This document shows, in pieces, positions 5,707 to 5,790 of a DNA stretch of 5,790 bases (its first letter is position 1; every line of letters begins with the position of its first letter). Origin of the DNA: Candidatus Arcticimaribacter sp. GTDB lineage: Bacteria; Bacteroidota; Bacteroidia; Flavobacteriales; Flavobacteriaceae. The stretch spans positions 2,729 to 8,518 of the forward strand of contig WTJP01000023.1 of assembly GCA_011526275.1 (NCBI GenBank), in the 5' to 3' direction. The position numbers and the translations under genes are program-made. The notes beneath the pieces were generated by a model. It did no database searches. It was given only the letters and a program-made list of their open reading frames with translations, and was not told where the DNA came from.

Positions 5707-5790
5707 TATCCCTCTCTAATTATAAAGCCCTGATTTTTGACATGGACGGCACCTTGACCGACAACATGCATTACCACCATTTGGCGTGGA
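5703..5790 (+). CDS. HAD-superfamily hydrolase (beta-phosphoglucomutase-like), N-terminal fragment
   Basis: Only 29 codons lie inside the window; the gene continues past the right edge. The protein begins MISLSNYKALIFDMDGTLTD, carrying HAD motif I DxDGT with nucleophile Asp13 and acid/base Asp15. It is followed by NMHYHHLAW, the position where the helical cap begins in the beta-phosphoglucomutase-like subfamily. Such enzymes are cytoplasmic phosphatases or phosphomutases acting on small sugar phosphates. The exact substrate cannot be told because the cap and motifs II-IV are not visible. The ATG at 5703-5705 overlaps the serine hydrolase TGA at 5704-5706 by the ATGA arrangement, which suggests translational coupling within one operon. 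Confidence 0.87.
   Translation, partial: MISLSNYKALIFDMDGTLTDNMHYHHLAW

Noticed and set aside
1..5790. Mobile element, CRISPR array, toxin-antitoxin pair, tRNA or defence system
   Set aside because: Both strands were read through. Almost all sequence is covered by six recognisable genes, with no direct-repeat array, transposase, integrase, tRNA-like cloverleaf or defence-type domain.

Overview
The window reads as ordinary chromosomal sequence from a member of the Bacteroidota, probably Flavobacteriia or a near relative. The evidence is the single-chain Bacteroidota-type glycyl-tRNA synthetase, a lipoprotein family I associate mainly with this phylum, the absence of clear Shine-Dalgarno sequences before the starts, and TAnnTTTG-like boxes just ahead of several start codons. 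Genus cannot be told from the sequence. I see no mobile element, CRISPR array, RNA gene or sign of horizontal transfer. Genes are tightly packed and no stretch over about 55 bases is non-coding.

Layout. Positions 1-1361 (minus) hold glycyl-tRNA synthetase, whose last part lies beyond the left edge. A 52-bp divergent gap follows. On the plus strand come a ComF-family phosphoribosyltransferase-like protein (1414-2103) and, 25 bp later, a large Ig-like-domain lipoprotein (2129-3742). The lipoprotein gene runs tail to tail into, and overlaps by 14 bp, a minus-strand nitrilase-superfamily amidase of the omega-amidase/YafV type (3729-4505). A 40-bp divergent gap with a short inverted repeat separates the amidase from an exported serine hydrolase of the beta-lactamase/transpeptidase-like fold (4546-5706). 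The start codon of a HAD-family phosphatase (5703 to the right edge) overlaps the serine hydrolase stop codon as ATGA.

There are probably four transcription units: glyQS leftward; comF plus lipoprotein rightward; the amidase leftward; and serine hydrolase plus HAD rightward. The genes do not form an obvious pathway. They cover translation, possible DNA uptake or a nucleotide-related role, an outer-membrane lipoprotein of unknown job, glutamine-carbon salvage, an exported hydrolase and a sugar-phosphate-type phosphatase. I did not find a convincing undescribed system. The points worth a second look are small: core-promoter-like boxes nearly abutting start codons (possible leaderless mRNAs), an atypical lipobox, a near-perfect palindrome in the convergent junction, an inverted repeat between divergent genes, and the ATGA coupling.
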